Positions 1-13,640 are shown, counted from the first letter of the stretch. The stretch is DNA of 64,000 nt from Sabethes cyaneus (GCF_943734655.1 NC_071355.1:13992768-14056767), one strand, 5' to 3'. Notes: generated by a model from the letters alone, not told the origin. A program made the numbers and translations.

Positions 1-2229
1 GTGATGCGATGGTAGGGTTACGAAACCACGATCCACTCTCGCCGAACGGAGCGGAAAATCCATACATATTTTTGTTTATATTTTTCATTAGAAAATTAAA
101 TGTGTTCTCCAACAGTCAGCCAGCGTTCGGAATGCTGGTGCCAGCGAAAGCGGTTTATGGCGCGAGACTGGAGCGGATGGGTGAGCGGGCGGACGGGCGC
201 TTTCAGGATGGGATCCGGCGAAACGATTCGTTTTCCCGATGGAAAGGAATTGAATTGAAAATTACTTTTCTGCGGAACACGCGCACTTTCGTTCGTCTGT
301 TCGGATTTGCCGGCTGAGCGCGGAAGCGATTGTTTTGCCTTGTGACTTCCGGAATGAAACTTTCAACCGAGCGATTGTGGTCGGGTGGATTTGCATATCA
401 ATTATAAAATGAATTATAGAACTCTATACGTGGCAGTGTGGTGGTTGGTTTCCTCCCTCTGTCCTCACTCGAGGTTCCTTTCAGTGGTAGAAAAATCTAC
501 TTTTTTCCCACTTTTCAGTCATCCTCGCGAAGAAAGATTTCCGCTTCGCAGTGACGATCCAGCTGCTCAACCAACAACTACATCGCAGTATACAAACAAA
601 TTATTTCAATTTTAATCACAATCTGTCAACTGTTATATATATTTTTTTATTTCCTAACATTAAAGCCCCGTTGTCTAGCAATTTTCGAATCATTTATTAA
701 ATTACCCGTAAGGGACCATCCGCCGTAACAGGTTATGGGCCTTGGAATTCGCCATTGGACGCTAGCGCAAAACCCATTTACGGCGCACGGCCAGGCAAGG
801 CAATGATCGCCGCGTCGTGTTTCTCTCCGCCCGTTACCGCACTTTGATCTTCATAAAACATGCGATAATGCGTCTACCAGGTAATAATTTTAATTACCCA
901 TCAGAGCCATATCATGACCCAGCAGCAACAACGTCCGTGCAACGGGAAACATTCATGTCAACGATTTCGAATATCATATCCAACCCGAAACCTTTAAGAT
1001 ACGCTTCCGATCCCGTTCGTCTCCCCGGGAAAAGAATTCTTGGAGGAAAACCTGTACCGATTCCGTTCCGATGATGGATGTTATTCACAGAAAAATCAAC
1101 CACAACTCATGCGATTATAATTGTGCAACCCGTCGTAAAAAATATCACCTCTCGACGGAGTCGATAAAAAAAAAGCCATTCTGTTGATACAGTATTTTCG
1201 ACTGTAATTACGTTTAATTAGAGCCGCCATTACTTCTTCCCGTCCCGTGGCTTCTCCCGGTCCAAGAACCACCGGACCACCGTAGACCGCTCTAAGTGAC
1301 ATTGATCGGCGGAAATTTATTGCCGGTTGGTTGCAACGGTTGTGTCGCGCTTCATAATCCTTCGACTGACTCTCTAAGCATGCATCTACGTATATAGGAT
1401 GTACGTATACGAGTCTTTACGATCTTTGTTCCATTTGCGCGTAGATAAAATGCTCCACTCCGGACGATTGTTTTTCAAGCGATAAAAGTTGCCCCTCCTC
1501 GGCGACCTCTGCCCGTGCCCCTCCCTGGCTCTGACGATAATCAACTGACATCGCAATATGGCAGAGATCTTTATTAATTTATTCCCTCACTTCATCGCGC
1601 GGTAGACTAATGGATACTTACTTACTTACTTACTACGCGAGCTGCTGATGTGCTGTGTGATGTACGACGTACCCGGGCGCAATTGTAGCAGGCTCTGATA
1701 AAAAAGAAACTTACCCAACCAAGGGTTGTTGCCTAACAACGCGCGATGGCGATGGCGACCGACTTTGATTTATACTCTTCATTAGCTAGAGCCGTGACTG
1801 TTGTTTGTTGTTTGTCCAAGACTGAAAACAGTAAAAATTAGGCAATTGAATATGTAACTTACCCGTACTCCGTACGTGGAATCGGTCGCGTTCCGAGAAG
1901 CTGTGCACTCGAATCCGAAGCTCCACATTTTAACGATCTCGATTTCCCAGAACGGACGGTTTCGGCATCCACCTCTGGACTCCATTTTGCTTTTGATGTT
2001 TTATTGCTTTTTTTCCCTGTTCCAACCGACCGATTCAGGTCCAGTTCGCTTTACGATCTATCGAAAACGACTAGAGAATGACATCGCCGCGCCGTCCCGT
2101 AGAGCCACGTTCCGGGAATGAAAAAAAGGGACGAACTTAAAATCATTCTCCTCCCTTCCTGGTCTTCCTTCTACGCGGAACCTTGCTTCTATAGCACTTT
2201 TATCGAATTGATCTATTTCTTCTGATCTA
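1..2229. other. Single-copy sequence upstream of the inferred promoter, no gene seen
   Basis: No open frame here has recognisable domains or coding character. The sequence is of mixed composition with many homopolymer runs, TAAT-type homeodomain-like words and a short TACT microsatellite at 1615-1634. If a longer cut transcript starts outside the window, this would be intron. Otherwise it is upstream regulatory sequence. I cannot point to a specific enhancer. Confidence 0.5.
1615..1634. repeat. TACT tetranucleotide microsatellite
   Basis: Five perfect units of a four-base repeat lie in the upstream non-coding region. Confidence 0.9.
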
Positions 2230-3154
2230 GGCAGGCCGTGGCCGCCTGTACTGTGTGTGTCAACGGTTTCGGGAGAGTGAGTGCTCGTTCTCAATCACTC
2301 ACCACCCCTCTTCTCACCAGGGGCCTCACCAATACACACCGCCTATCAGCTCTGTCGCTGCTGCTGCGGCAGCAGCAGTGTAATAGATCCCCCTTTCGTC
2401 CCCGTCCGTTCACTCCACGCTTGTCGTTCGACAGTGTATCACCATCAATCGTATACAACACATCTTCTGTGATTCGATCTCTCTCACACTCCAATTCAAA
2501 TTTTTACGACCTTTACGGTGCCCCGTCCGCTGTGTGCGTGTGCGTCCGCGCACCAGCACCTTCTCTGCCTCTGCCTCTGCCGCTGCCGTGCGGTTGCACA
2601 CACATACATTGTCGACGGTAGCAGCAGCAACAGCAACAGAACCAGAAGAGGCAGCAGCAGCAGAAGCAGAAAGCAGGGGTTCTGACGCATCGAAGATAAA
2701 CAGCGCTCCTCAGTAACGATAGTGGTTGCGCCTGCTGCGATCACGCTTCCCGACTGTTCTCTGAAAACCTCAGTGTCCGTAGCGCCGTTTGAACGAACGC
2801 CTTTTTCGAAACCCGTACGCCGGCCATCCGCTAGATGTGTCTTGTGCTGTGCCGTGCTTCGTCGGTAGGCCGCGGAAAACAAGTGCAATCCGAGCAGCGA
2901 GCATCGCGCGCGCGTGTGAGTGTGTGTGTGTATGTGCGACTTTGTCTCGCTATTGTTTTGTGATAATAAGTGATTCGTCGTCATCTTGACTTAAGAGACG
3001 ATCCTCCGCTGTGTGTGCAGTGTTTCTGCAAGTGCAAATTTTGTTTGTTTCGTTGTTGGCGGCACTGCTGCCGGCAGCAGAGCCATCTACCAGGCCAGCT
3101 GGATACAGTCCGTGGACCGCGTGCGGCGGACGCGGAGGGGATCAGAAATTCGTC
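2230..3154 (+). promoter_or_regulatory. ct: Inferred internal promoter and 5' untranslated region of cut
   Basis: The stretch is rich in CAG/CAA and GT motifs, stop-interrupted in all frames, and ends at a start codon directly followed by a splice donor. This is typical of a dipteran 5' untranslated exon. Arthropod initiator-like TCAGT words occur at 2710-2714 and 2770-2774, but I see no TATA box or clear downstream element, so the start site is not fixed. The frame of the proposed start codon is open upstream only from 2990 and has no other ATG. A GT microsatellite sits at about 2914-2937. The promoter itself is inference. Confidence 0.4.
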
Positions 3155-3160
3155 ATGGAG
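3155..3160 (+). CDS. ct: cut, inferred exon 1 coding part (start codon plus one codon)
   Basis: The sequence CGTCATGGAG is followed at once by the donor GTACGA at 3161. The start codon has G at -3 and G at +4, a good initiation context, and encodes Met-Glu before a phase-0 intron of 10.3 kb. The next candidate exon (13505) begins in phase 0 and stays open, and the well-supported coiled-coil exon (31358) also begins in phase 0. Such a tiny coding end cannot be supported by homology. The case rests on the donor, the start context, the untranslated-like sequence before it and the matching phases. It could be an accidental ATG-donor pair. Confidence 0.45.
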
Positions 3161-3925
3161 GTACGATTCCTGGAAGCAAGTCAGCCAATGAGACATACTC
3201 GCGTACACTCTGGCAAACCGTACGGGCTTGTTTAAGAAAATAATTTATGTTACTTTTAAATTGCACATAAATCAATTACCCTTCCAACGCAGAAACGAGT
3301 GCAGTAGCGCACTCCGCTCAAAAGTAGTGCTTCTGAATTATGCTGCACTTGATGCGAATTTGTTTGCCCGCGCCTCCGGTCCTCCGTCCCCCGTCCTCAT
3401 GTTTGTTCATGTTCATTCGCTGTTGATAGGGACTAGCTTCCCTAGCCTCACGCAAGGAAAGCAAGGAAACAAAACTAACCGTATCAAGAAATTCTTGACT
3501 TAGCCAAGTAGACGGCGCGCGGTGTACGCGGTCTCCACCAGGGCAGGAAAGGCACAATCATTTATTTTCCGCTGCAGTTTTTCTGGTGACCAACTTCTGC
3601 TCCCCTCGGCAGAACGGGGGGGGGGGGCTGTGTGTGATCTGTGTCGTCATTACGCATTTTCCCTGTTTTTCCGATCCAGCACAACCCTTTCTGCCGTTCG
3701 TCAAAATGAGCCAGCCTTGCCAGTTCGGTTCGGATCGGTTTTTGTCATTATTATTGGATTTATATGCATTTGCTCTTCTGCTGCTGCTCCGGCTGCAGCC
3801 GTTTGCCGTTGCTGTCCTCAAAGCGCAGTTCGACTTACTTGAATTCGGTTCGGTGCAATAATTTATGACATCCGGTTGAAGGTTCGTCGTTTTTTTATTT
3901 CGCTCGCTTCGCTCCTTCGACTGAC

Positions 3926-3947
3926 TGGCTGGCTGGCTGGCTGGCTG
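3926..3947. repeat. GGCT tetranucleotide microsatellite
   Basis: Perfect units of a four-base repeat. The same motif reappears at about 36997-37016 in another intron of the same gene. Confidence 0.85.
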
Positions 3948-4299
3948 ACTGGTGCATTACTTACTCCGTATGATGCGCGCGGTCTTTGAATTCAATTTTT
4001 CATTTGAATACTATTTTTTATTCATCATCTGTGCTGTGTGGATTGTGGAAGAAAGGGTTTTTATTTTCGGTATCATTAGTGGAAACTTTCGATGGGTTGG
4101 TTGGTTGGTCGGTTGGTTGCAAGGGGAGGAAGAGCTGTATCGGCGACGAATGTCGCTGATCTCTGCGCGTTATGGAAGATTTGATCGGTGGAAATAAATC
4201 TGGCGACAACTCGAAGAAAAGAAGATGGGTTTCGTGAGATATTGCTGTTGAACTGTTCAGCTTTTTTTCTGGTTTCGGCTATTCTCATGTAGATGTACT

Positions 4300-7080
4300 G
4301 AGTGTTGGAAGAAAGTTTCAATTAGTAGTGAAGTGAAAAATTTACGAATACAGTGATAAAATTTAAAAAGTGACTGTGGAATCAGTATTACCGAAAGAGA
4401 AATAAAGGTACAACGTTGACATTAAGGTCTGAATATGCTGAGGTGATCTTTAAGTGAATTTGATGTGCACAATTCAGAGGACTGTCAGTTGTGTAAACCA
4501 CTTTAACCTTGAAATAGTTTGGTTTGGCAGTGGGAAAATTTTCCTCCGCCTGTCAGAAAAGTTTGATCAATTTAGTGCCATTTCTGCTTTCTATTTAGTA
4601 CAGAAATGTTGTCTGACGTCAATTTATTCAATCTAATCTTCAGACAAATCAATATGTAACTGAAAATGAAATTTCATCAAAAAAAAACAAAATTTTCGTA
4701 TCGTAAAGTTAATTCTGTCCAACAAATGTGTTTGAACAAAATGATCACAGTGTACGCTGCTGTGTCTAGTGTAACTCTGTTGTCACCAAATCAAACAAAA
4801 CAGGCCTTGATTTGTACCGATTCGGCTGCATCAGCAAACAAGTGAAGTGAATAGTTTGGATAGAAAATTTTCAATTTAGACTTATTACAATTGTCTGAAG
4901 AGGGCTGCGAATAAGAAACTAACCTTAACGTTGTTTTAATTTGGTTTTTTTTACCGAAAACAGACAGTCAATTCAACCGACATGATTTACTTACTGGCAG
5001 TGTTTTACCGAATGAAAATGTAATCCACAGTGCAGCAACTTGAAACTATTTCATGTGTTAGATCTGTAAATCTTTTTTTGTGCTAGGAGCAGGAAGAATT
5101 AAGTGAAAAATTGGTGTGCTATTTCAATTATTGTAGACTAGCAGATGAAGAAACGTAGTTAAGATTGACGAAACACACTCAAACACTGCAGAATTGTTCT
5201 ATTTTTCCGTCTACCTTAAAAGCAACATGTTTCATGTTGCACCCACGAGAACGAAGTTTTGATGTCTTGATAGTGAAGTGTCATATGAAACAAGAATCAC
5301 CAAAGAGATAGGCTAGACCTCTTCTAGAGCTGAAATGTAATGACATTCAAAATATTCTCATTAAACTTACTGTAAAAAGCAATTTTGGAGTTTTACAGCT
5401 ACTGTTGTGAGAAGCAAGATTGGGTTTTTGCAAAACAAAACTGACTATTAGATTGGAACAAAAAGCTGGCGCTAAAAAAATCAAGTTGTGAGCAATTTAA
5501 AAAAACTTTTAAGTTTTGATAATTTGAACTTAATTAATGACTGGTAGGAAAGTACAGCTTCCCTTAACACTTTACGAGGCTGAGACAACTAAGTGTAGAA
5601 TTAACACAACCATGAATAATGTTCAATAATTAAAAAATAGCTGTAAAACTTGAAAAAACTGGTGACAGTATAGTTGCCTCTGGCCGTTAAGTCCAAAACA
5701 TTTTCCAACATTTTAATGGTTGTTTGTGTCAATTAATGGGATAAATCCGCATAATCAACCGCAAGAAGCCGTAAATAAAATGGTTTCGTTGAAAAAATCA
5801 CTAATTTCATGATTTTTATACGAATTTAAACCTTTGACGCTCGCAAGGCATGGTTTATTTCCATAAAACTGGCTCCAAAATTAGCATTTTTTACGGACTT
5901 AGTTGCTCAAAAAATTAAGAATGTGACTTTTTCATTCATGAGTCCGAAAAGCGTGCTAATGTTGATAAACGATTCGTTTTGATTGAAATAATTATTGATA
6001 TCAAAATGGTTTTGTCCTATTTCTCACAGATAATTCCATAAGTAAATCATTTTGGTTGTAATAAAAATGATTAGGTAATATTTATCTGTTCAGTTAGGCT
6101 TAGAGTAACAATTAGAGGGAACTTCCATTAATTTCTAATATATGATATGCCAGAAATGCTATTAGTTGAAATGAAATATGCATTTTAAATTCGCTTCTAT
6201 TTAAAATACACGAAGCAACGAATTGAAAGTAGTTTTAATTGCGGCATTTTTGTTCCTAAAAATGTCATTTTATTCTGATGTAAAATCGCGCTTACGCTTA
6301 CGCTTGCGTAGCTTGTCAAAATAAAGGCAGGTTGGGAAGAAAAATGTTCTTCAAAGCCCGGTTACGTTGCGCTCAAATCGATTCTCTTCTAAGGGCATAA
6401 AAGCATTTTGGAGAATTTTACAAAACTTTATGTAGATCAAATCTTAAAGAAAAGTTACGTTAAGTTTAACGATATTTTTGTCTCAAAATACCAATCCTCA
6501 AGCTGCTCCATAATTTATTTAATCTTAAAGATTTTGATCTGTTCAACATTTGATTTAAACCGTTGTTGGTCGCTATTGGATTAGTTTGATCACTTCTTCG
6601 CCACAATTTCTGATTATTTAGAGATAAAAACCACTTTTTACTGTGTTCTATATCAAAGCAATTTTATTTTGTTAAGAGCCTTTGATGCAATACCATCTTT
6701 AGCAGCAGCAACCCTTTCAAGATTTCCTGTTGGATTGAGTTTTGTGTGAGATTTTCGTTTACGGGTTCATGTCTTTTTATGCAAAATTGCTTGAATGGTT
6801 GGTTTTTGATAACCACGTACTTTGCCAATTTCTAAAATGACGTTGACCAAACGTCCCGGATATTGCGGGACCGCCCCGGATTTGAATGATTTGTCCCGCT
6901 TGAGCAAGTGTCTTTAAAAGTGTATAGCATTGATTGGTTTTGCTATGATGCTAGTAATTTTTCCAAACTCTTGATTTCTGAAGCTTCATTAAAACCATTA
7001 CATTTAGCGTTTTTTGAGGTAATTTAATGCAAAGCTGCGGTTGCCGAAAACAATTTTTATGCACATCCACATCCACATTT
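4300..7080. other. AT-rich intronic block without genes
   Basis: Composition drops sharply to AT-rich compared with sequence before 4200 and after 7900. There are few CG dinucleotides and no open frame of interest. No terminal repeats were found by eye. It may be a decayed mobile element or simply an AT-rich intron segment. Confidence 0.4.
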
Positions 7081-7089
7081 TACCCAATT

Positions 7090-7480
7090 CAAGCTCTAAT
7101 AATAATAATTTTATTTCAACTTCCCCGTAGAACTTAACGCGGACGGAAAACAACCATCTATAAATCTAATCTATTTTATCCAAAAGGTGTAAAAGAACAA
7201 AAAAAATGCCGTAAAACATTGTTCTTGTGAAACACGACGGACTGCATAGCCAAAACACCCAGAGTCGAAAAAGGTGACTGCTCGCGAGCTTCTTATCACA
7301 GCGCAGAATCAGCCCGTTCTATCATTGGGTGACCTAAGTTTGAGTTGAGCATTCTCATAGCCCTCGCCAATAGTTCTTTCGAATTGAACAAGAGCAGCAA
7401 CGTCGAATGAGAATTAACCAGCAAAAGCCATAAATTGAAGGTCTGCGCTTGTAGTTCTATGCGATGTAATAGGGTCACAA
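7090..7480 (-). mobile_element. Possible 3' end of a non-LTR retrotransposon
   Basis: On the minus strand, a 60-codon open frame (7478 to 7296) is followed by about 200 bases of untranslated-like sequence. This ends in AATAAAATTATTATTATTA (about 7110 to 7093), a TAA-repeat tail of the kind that closes I-like and LOA-like elements. The short frame has no domain I can name, so the call rests on the tail and layout. A plain AT-rich microsatellite is the alternative. Confidence 0.35.
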
Positions 7481-9465
7481 TAAAGACCTCCCATTAGGGT
7501 CTGGTATATTTACGAGTTATAAAAACAAAGATAGAAAATTGGAATCGATAAAGTTAAGTAACGTCTATGTTTGTGTAAAGGAAACTGGAGGGGAAACATT
7601 TGCCCACATGCACCACGGCACTCAGCGCAAATCATTCAAACAATAAAGCTATAAAACAAATAGATAATATCGAAATTGCATTCATTAGGCTCATTAAGAA
7701 GAACGTGGCCTCTAATCAAAGCAATCTTGGGCTGAAAACAAATGATACCTTTTTTTCGTTTTCTCGTGATTAAATTATGGTGATTGCATCCTATGTCAAA
7801 TTAATTCAATTTAATTTCTTTTTAAATTTTATTTCTATTATTTTCATACGTACAAATATACACAATTACAAATCAATTATCGTTAAAGCTGAAGTCCCGA
7901 TAGAACACTTTTCAGCACTAGTCTAAAGTAGACCAAACGAGCACGCGATTGTCCGCGTGCAAAAAAAATAACAACCCTCCTACCGTAGCGTAGTAACTGA
8001 CGGGGTGCAATTCGAAACGTTTACCATCACCAGCACTCGACTGTCCGATTCCGATTCCGAATGGGTTTGCATTTACATACACGCGTAAATGCATTTTCCC
8101 ACTGATGCTGCTGCTGGTGCTGAATGGCAAACTGAACCAATTCCGACGGTTGATAATCTGTACGTCATTCGAGAGCCCTACGATTGTTGGTACAGATGAT
8201 GATGATGATGATGGTGTCTCTCTATCCGTCCCTAGTAATCTACCTCATCTAATATGTCTCACAATGCGAACTCTATCGCCTAAACGTTCACAGCAGATGA
8301 GACAGCTTGACTGTTGCTGCTTTTGCTACAGCAGCCTGCTGCTGCTGCTGTTACTCATAATTTATATGTGTAATAATATATAACAAGTTATCGAAATAAG
8401 GAAACGATCAATTTAGTATTCAATTCCATGTCCCGGTCGTCGTCGTCGTCATCGCCATCGCCGCCGCAGTCTGTGTGCATGCAAATCGCACACACATCTT
8501 TAGTGGCCATCCATGAGCCAGCCATGAGTAGGCTGCGTCATCGTCCTCCCGGGGCGGGATGGGAAGTTCAACCGACCGAGTTGCATATATTTCATAAATT
8601 GGTTTAGTAATTCATTCCAATTCAGACTAGCTGCCGTTCCACTACCACCAGCATCACCCAGCACTTTCTAGAGCTTTGACTAGTCGGCGAATAGTTTCCG
8701 AAATGCTGCTCCACCGCCCATCATCGGGTTTGCTCTGCTGCGAAAGCTGACTGTATTGAAATTCAAATTCTAAAGCCAAATCCAGAGCTGCTAGTGGCTG
8801 GGTTGATGCAGCACACCAGCAACTGGAGTATTATTTATCATTCAATTAATATTCAATTTTATTGTGTTATCTTTGAATTTCTAATAACAAAAACCGAAGA
8901 AAGCTCGACTTCGCCGAAGACGTCCTCCACACGTCACCGACGACGGCGTCGTCGTCGACGTCGACATTCAGAGATGCGTTCTGCCCGAGAGGAACGAACT
9001 GGCGTGGCGGAAGCGTATCGTTTTCACATGCTTTCAATAAATTCGACTGACTTGAATGGGACCGTACAAACGATCGGTGCTGCTGCGGCGGCTGCTGCTG
9101 TAACCGGAAGGGAGTGAGAAATTACACACATTCCCAATCTTATCTGCTGCTGCTGCCGCCGCTGCTGGGCGCTCGACTGTGTGACTGGGATTTCTGGCAC
9201 AAAGTGGAGCAGCAGTTCCAGCAGTTCCTCTAGTCACTCTGCCAGTCACTTAATAATTCTATTAATAAATTATAACAGATACATCACATGCTCTTGAATT
9301 AATTTATTGAATTCGATTGAATGGCTGATGAAAAGGGGTTTTCTACCTAATCTCAAGTGTCTGGCTCAGTTCTCAGGGCCGCAATCCGAGGTGTCGAGGC
9401 TGAAATGGGGAAACGCTGAAATTTTATGAATGTTTAATGAATAGTTTGCCTCTCTCCCCGAGCTT

Positions 9466-9497
9466 GGTTCGGTTCGGTTCGGTTCGATTCGATTCGA
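9466..9497. repeat. GGTTC/GATTC pentanucleotide microsatellite
   Basis: Five-base units, first GGTTC and then GATTC, run in tandem in intron 1. Confidence 0.85.
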
Positions 9498-12400
9498 GCC
9501 GTTCGAGTGATTGAAAGTTTGTTGCGGATTACGAAATAGGGGGAATTACTCCTGACGGTGACTTTCTGAGTGATGCCAATAAATTGATATGAAGTCAGGG
9601 AGTTAATCTGAATTCTTTGAGTCGTAAATTTCCATCACAAAAATAACACTGCCAGTCAAGCGCCCAGCCGTTTCCTAGTTAGAATTCATATTTATGCTCG
9701 AGTAGCCTCTCGACAGTCTCTGCTCGTTCCATGCTCCATCCGAGCCCGCCTGAAATACGTCACCTGGAAAAGCCAACCAAACCCCGAAGAATTAACCTTC
9801 TTGCGGTGGAAAATCTGAAACAGTGCGGTGCAGTGGCAAAAAGTGACTAAAAATTTATTAAAATTAAATTCAGTCCCACACTTGTATCACACCGAGCGCG
9901 AAATCTTCCAGCATCCCGACTCACATACTCTCTCTTGTTTCTGTCTGTCGTTTCCGTTCTCCGACAATTCGAAGCGATCGAGCGAAGGTGAAGGTGGAAA
10001 AACTTCCTTGCCATAATTGCATTAATTACCTCACATTGTTGTCGTCAGTGTCGTCTTTTTACAAAACCTTCGCGTCAAAGGATAACTTCATTCGATTTCG
10101 AACTTTTAGCCAGGGGATATTTTTAAACGACTCCCTCCCTTCGGCCCCGGTCTTACCCACACAATCCGATCGGTATGCCATCATTTTCGTCGTCGCATTC
10201 ATAAAATCCGGCCAGTCAGTCCAAGTCGGTCCCATTCCAATCGGTGAGACTTTTCCGCTGGTCTCTAACCCAGACGCAACTATCATCATCAGGGGGCATC
10301 CGAGCACTCAACCGACTCGGAGCGAACGGTTAGATATTTTTAATCAAAATTCCGAAAAATTTGTATTCCAAAAATCAACTTTGATTATGAAGCTTCCCGT
10401 GTCTGCCGATTACCTCTCCGTCCCAGCGCCGCCGTCGCAACTAGTCACATTTCCGGACGGAAAAGCATATGACGAACTAACCAATGGGTCGACCCCCACT
10501 CCACCGCACAATAATGGAGTGGAACGGGCACGCTGGCAGCCAAAAAGAAGAGTGACATTTTTACCTCCAACCTCCAGCCAGCTTCAAGCTGAGTAGCTCC
10601 GGTTCTGCTTTTCCGAAGACAGTCCGAGAGCAGCATAAAGCACGGAGGACACTTTTCTTCCGATCCGATCGTTCGTTGCCGTTTTTGCATTTTTGATATT
10701 TATTTTATTATTTAATATTATAAATCAGTGGTTCGACCAAGCAAAGCGGTAAGGAGCTGGGACTACGCTACGGGGTAGGGAGTGGGTAAAAATCAAACCA
10801 CACTCTCGCAACTTTCGGAGACGCAGCAGCCATCACACAAAAACGGACGGACAACGGCAATGACTCAGTCATTTCTCATTTTTGATGGGTCGTCCTGCTG
10901 CTGGACGACGACGACAGAAAACTATCCTGCAACCATTTTTCCCAAAACCGAAACCAAACCAGGGCGCAGTCAGCCAACCGGCCAGCAGCAGTAGTAGTTT
11001 GGGTTCGTTTGGAATAATATTGTGCCAAATGATAAATGGAATTCGATGGGGTCTTTCCTCCTGGGAGGGGCCACTGGGTAGATGGAAGGGGAGCGATTCG
11101 GATGTTCTCTTAGTTTCGAACCGGAATGGTCGTCTGGTTGGACGGAAGCAACAGACTTGAATTGCATTGGGAAATTGTCAGCTGGTGGGATGAGAGGTTG
11201 TTAGAGTTGACAGAATTGACAGATTGACTGAATTGACAGATTGACAGATAAATTTAATTCACTGACCACAACATCATAGAGTTCGACGTCCCGGTTGGAA
11301 AAGCGTGCAACTAAATTAGGTTGAAAATCAACTGCTCAACAAGAGGAAACAATCCGCAAGCAAGTTGATACTGATTATCAATCGTCCGAAACCGATCCGC
11401 TTGCCTCACCTCCCTAAGTGGTAACAAAAGAAAGTCCTCGGAACGTTAAAATCCTGACGCCTCAGCACATTTGAATATTAATTGAAAAGCGATAACCGAA
11501 GTCACCGTCTTCGGGGACGAATTTTTTTTTCGTCTCCCCTTAGCTGCTTATAGGAGAAGCTGACGACGTCGGTGGCGGGCGTCATTTTGACGCTTCGCTG
11601 CCCTAATTAAACAATTAAAGACACTTAATATCATTATTATTGTTTCGCCTTCGGTTGTGGGTGTCGTCCTGTGTCTGGTCGCCCAGCCTAGCCAACCAGG
11701 AGCAGAGCTCCATTCGCTATTGATGATGGGTCGTATTTTTTGATAGTCCAAACCCACCGCCAGTGTTTACTTTCTTCAAGTAGAAGCTTTCTTTTTACGT
11801 TTTTTTTTCGTTCGAGTCTGTGGTGCCACCCTTCGAAAATCGATCGGGGCTTAGCAGCCATCGGGAAGTGACAGGACGCGCAATGGCAGGGCAATGTAAA
11901 CAGTAAGGATTCCACCTTTCCGGTGCAGGTTTCGAGGTTGGCAGTGAGTGAGTGGCGAGTAAAGACACAGAAATTAATTTGATTGAATCATGCTCACGCG
12001 ATTCGGAGCCGTTCGGCGCGGTAATTGGGATTACCAGTGTGACGGATGCTTTCCTCGCGCCTTCTAATTGAATGATCCGTTTCGACGGTGCACCGGTTTT
12101 TCCGCGAGGGCGTGGGGATTGGGGAATTAATTGAATAGCTTTGATGGTGAATTAACTAGCGTCGATTTTTTTTCGCTTTTCCGTTCTTAAGCAGCAGTAA
12201 CGAAAGATCGGTCAAGAAGGAGAAAAGCGATACCAATGACAAGCTTGAGTGATTTTTAAATCGACTAAAAACCGGAGCGACTGCGATGGGAGATGGGGGG
12301 AAAATTTATTCGACTGAGGATGTGGCCACAGGCCACAGGAGCACAACAACGACGACGACGGCAGCTAGATTCGATAACCTTCGAGCGTGACCGAAGCAGG

Positions 12401-13504
12401 TTCACATTCCTTCTGGCTAGCGCGCTCTCCGAGGGGTGTGAGAGTGCAAGTCCAATTTCGCAAGATAATGATTATTGGATTAGAGATTATTATCGGAGAA
12501 TCTGGCCGGGCAATTGATGCCAGCTTCGACTTCGACCGGGACACTTCATTGCAGCTCTGCTCTGGCCAGAGCGTGCTTGCGGATTTTAATGGGAAATTAA
12601 ACGAACGAGGAATGCCGGATTTTCCACTGATTAAGAGGCAATATGGCCTGGCGGGCAAATCGGGGGGAAAACGGTTGGCTAATTAAATTCAGTCGCACAC
12701 AAATTTATGGCGGAGATTTTTTCGCTCATTTGCTTCATTTGATTTTTATGACATTTTCACCATCGGACGACAGACACGAGCTCTGTGACTTGTGGAGGGT
12801 GTCTTAACGGAACGAAACTTTCTCTAAATCATTCCAATTCTGGTTGGTTGTTTTGTTCTACACTTGAAGATTATTATCAGGAAAAAAAGCCATAAGGATG
12901 CTGTAAATTTCGACTCTCGGTTGGGCGAGTCGACTGAATAGAGTTTCGCTCAAACAAACTTCATTGCACTCGTAAAGTCGAAAATATTATTTACTTGCTA
13001 GTTTGCCAAATCTCCACATTTTCATTACTACACTGGGAAATTTTTACTGATTGCCATTAACATAAGCATGGAGTCATCGAGAATTGAATCCCCCATGTAG
13101 TGTGTAGCGAACGAGCACCCTCAAACCATAATTCTCAATCAAAAAAGTGAAACAAAAGTGAAAATTCTGCAGCAAATATTACGGTTTGTTTCGTTTTCGG
13201 TTGGCTTCCGGAAAAAGGACACTCCTGGCAAGGGTTTGAGGGTTTGACGTACACTATTCGAACTGCTCCCCCTCCCGGCTTAATCCCCTTTTTCATGCGG
13301 GAATATATTATCGGTTAAAATTTTTAGCTCAGCTTTTAAATGAATTATAGCCAAAAAACCAACCGGGTTCCGGTCCTAATTGAGGGGTTCCACATTTTTC
13401 GGTCTCCAATCCGGATTGCGTCTAATTTGATTATGATTTATAGTTTGGAACCTAAAACCGAGCATCGAACCTAACAAATGTTTTCTCTCTTTTCCCCATT
13501 CCAG

Positions 13505-13564
13505 GTATGTACACCGTCGGGCAGGACACTCCGGTATAGACAAGTGCACGCACGTTGGAACGAG
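13505..13564 (+). CDS. ct: cut, inferred exon 2 (20 codons)
   Basis: A 60-base open segment lies between a strong acceptor (long pyrimidine tract, CCATTCCAG ending at 13504) and a donor (GAG followed by GTAACC at 13565). It is exactly 20 codons with phase 0 at both ends. That lets it join exon 1 (phase 0) and the coiled-coil exon at 31358 (phase 0). The peptide is basic and begins VCTPSGRTLRYRQ. I know of no matching family motif. Without homology it stays a prediction. It could be a non-coding exon, or an alternative exon of one isoform. Confidence 0.5.
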
Positions 13565-13640
13565 GTAACCTCCGCAGCTTAATCACCCTTATCTCGCTGA
13601 GCTGAGAAAGGATAATTTTCATATCACTTAACGGGATCCC

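Larger units (their letters stand above)
3161..13504 (+). other. ct: cut intron 1 (inferred), 10.3 kb of mostly single-copy DNA
   Basis: The donor is GTACGA at 3161 and the acceptor is a strong pyrimidine tract ending CCATTCCAG at 13504. No gene is seen inside. Open frames, including one of about 200 codons at 9988-10596, lack domains. About 4300-7900 is clearly more AT-rich than its flanks and may be an old insertion. A possible retroelement tail lies at 7090-7480. Short CTG, GAT, GTC and GGTTC microsatellites are scattered through it. Confidence 0.45.

Noticed and set aside
2496..2984. 162-codon minus-strand open frame
   Set aside because: It is the reverse of a CAG/CAA-rich stretch that better fits a 5' untranslated region, and its repeats give poly-Leu and poly-Gln-like runs.
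9988..10596. About 200-codon open frame in intron 1
   Set aside because: No ATG at its start, no recognisable domain, and the opposite strand is also open over parts of it.
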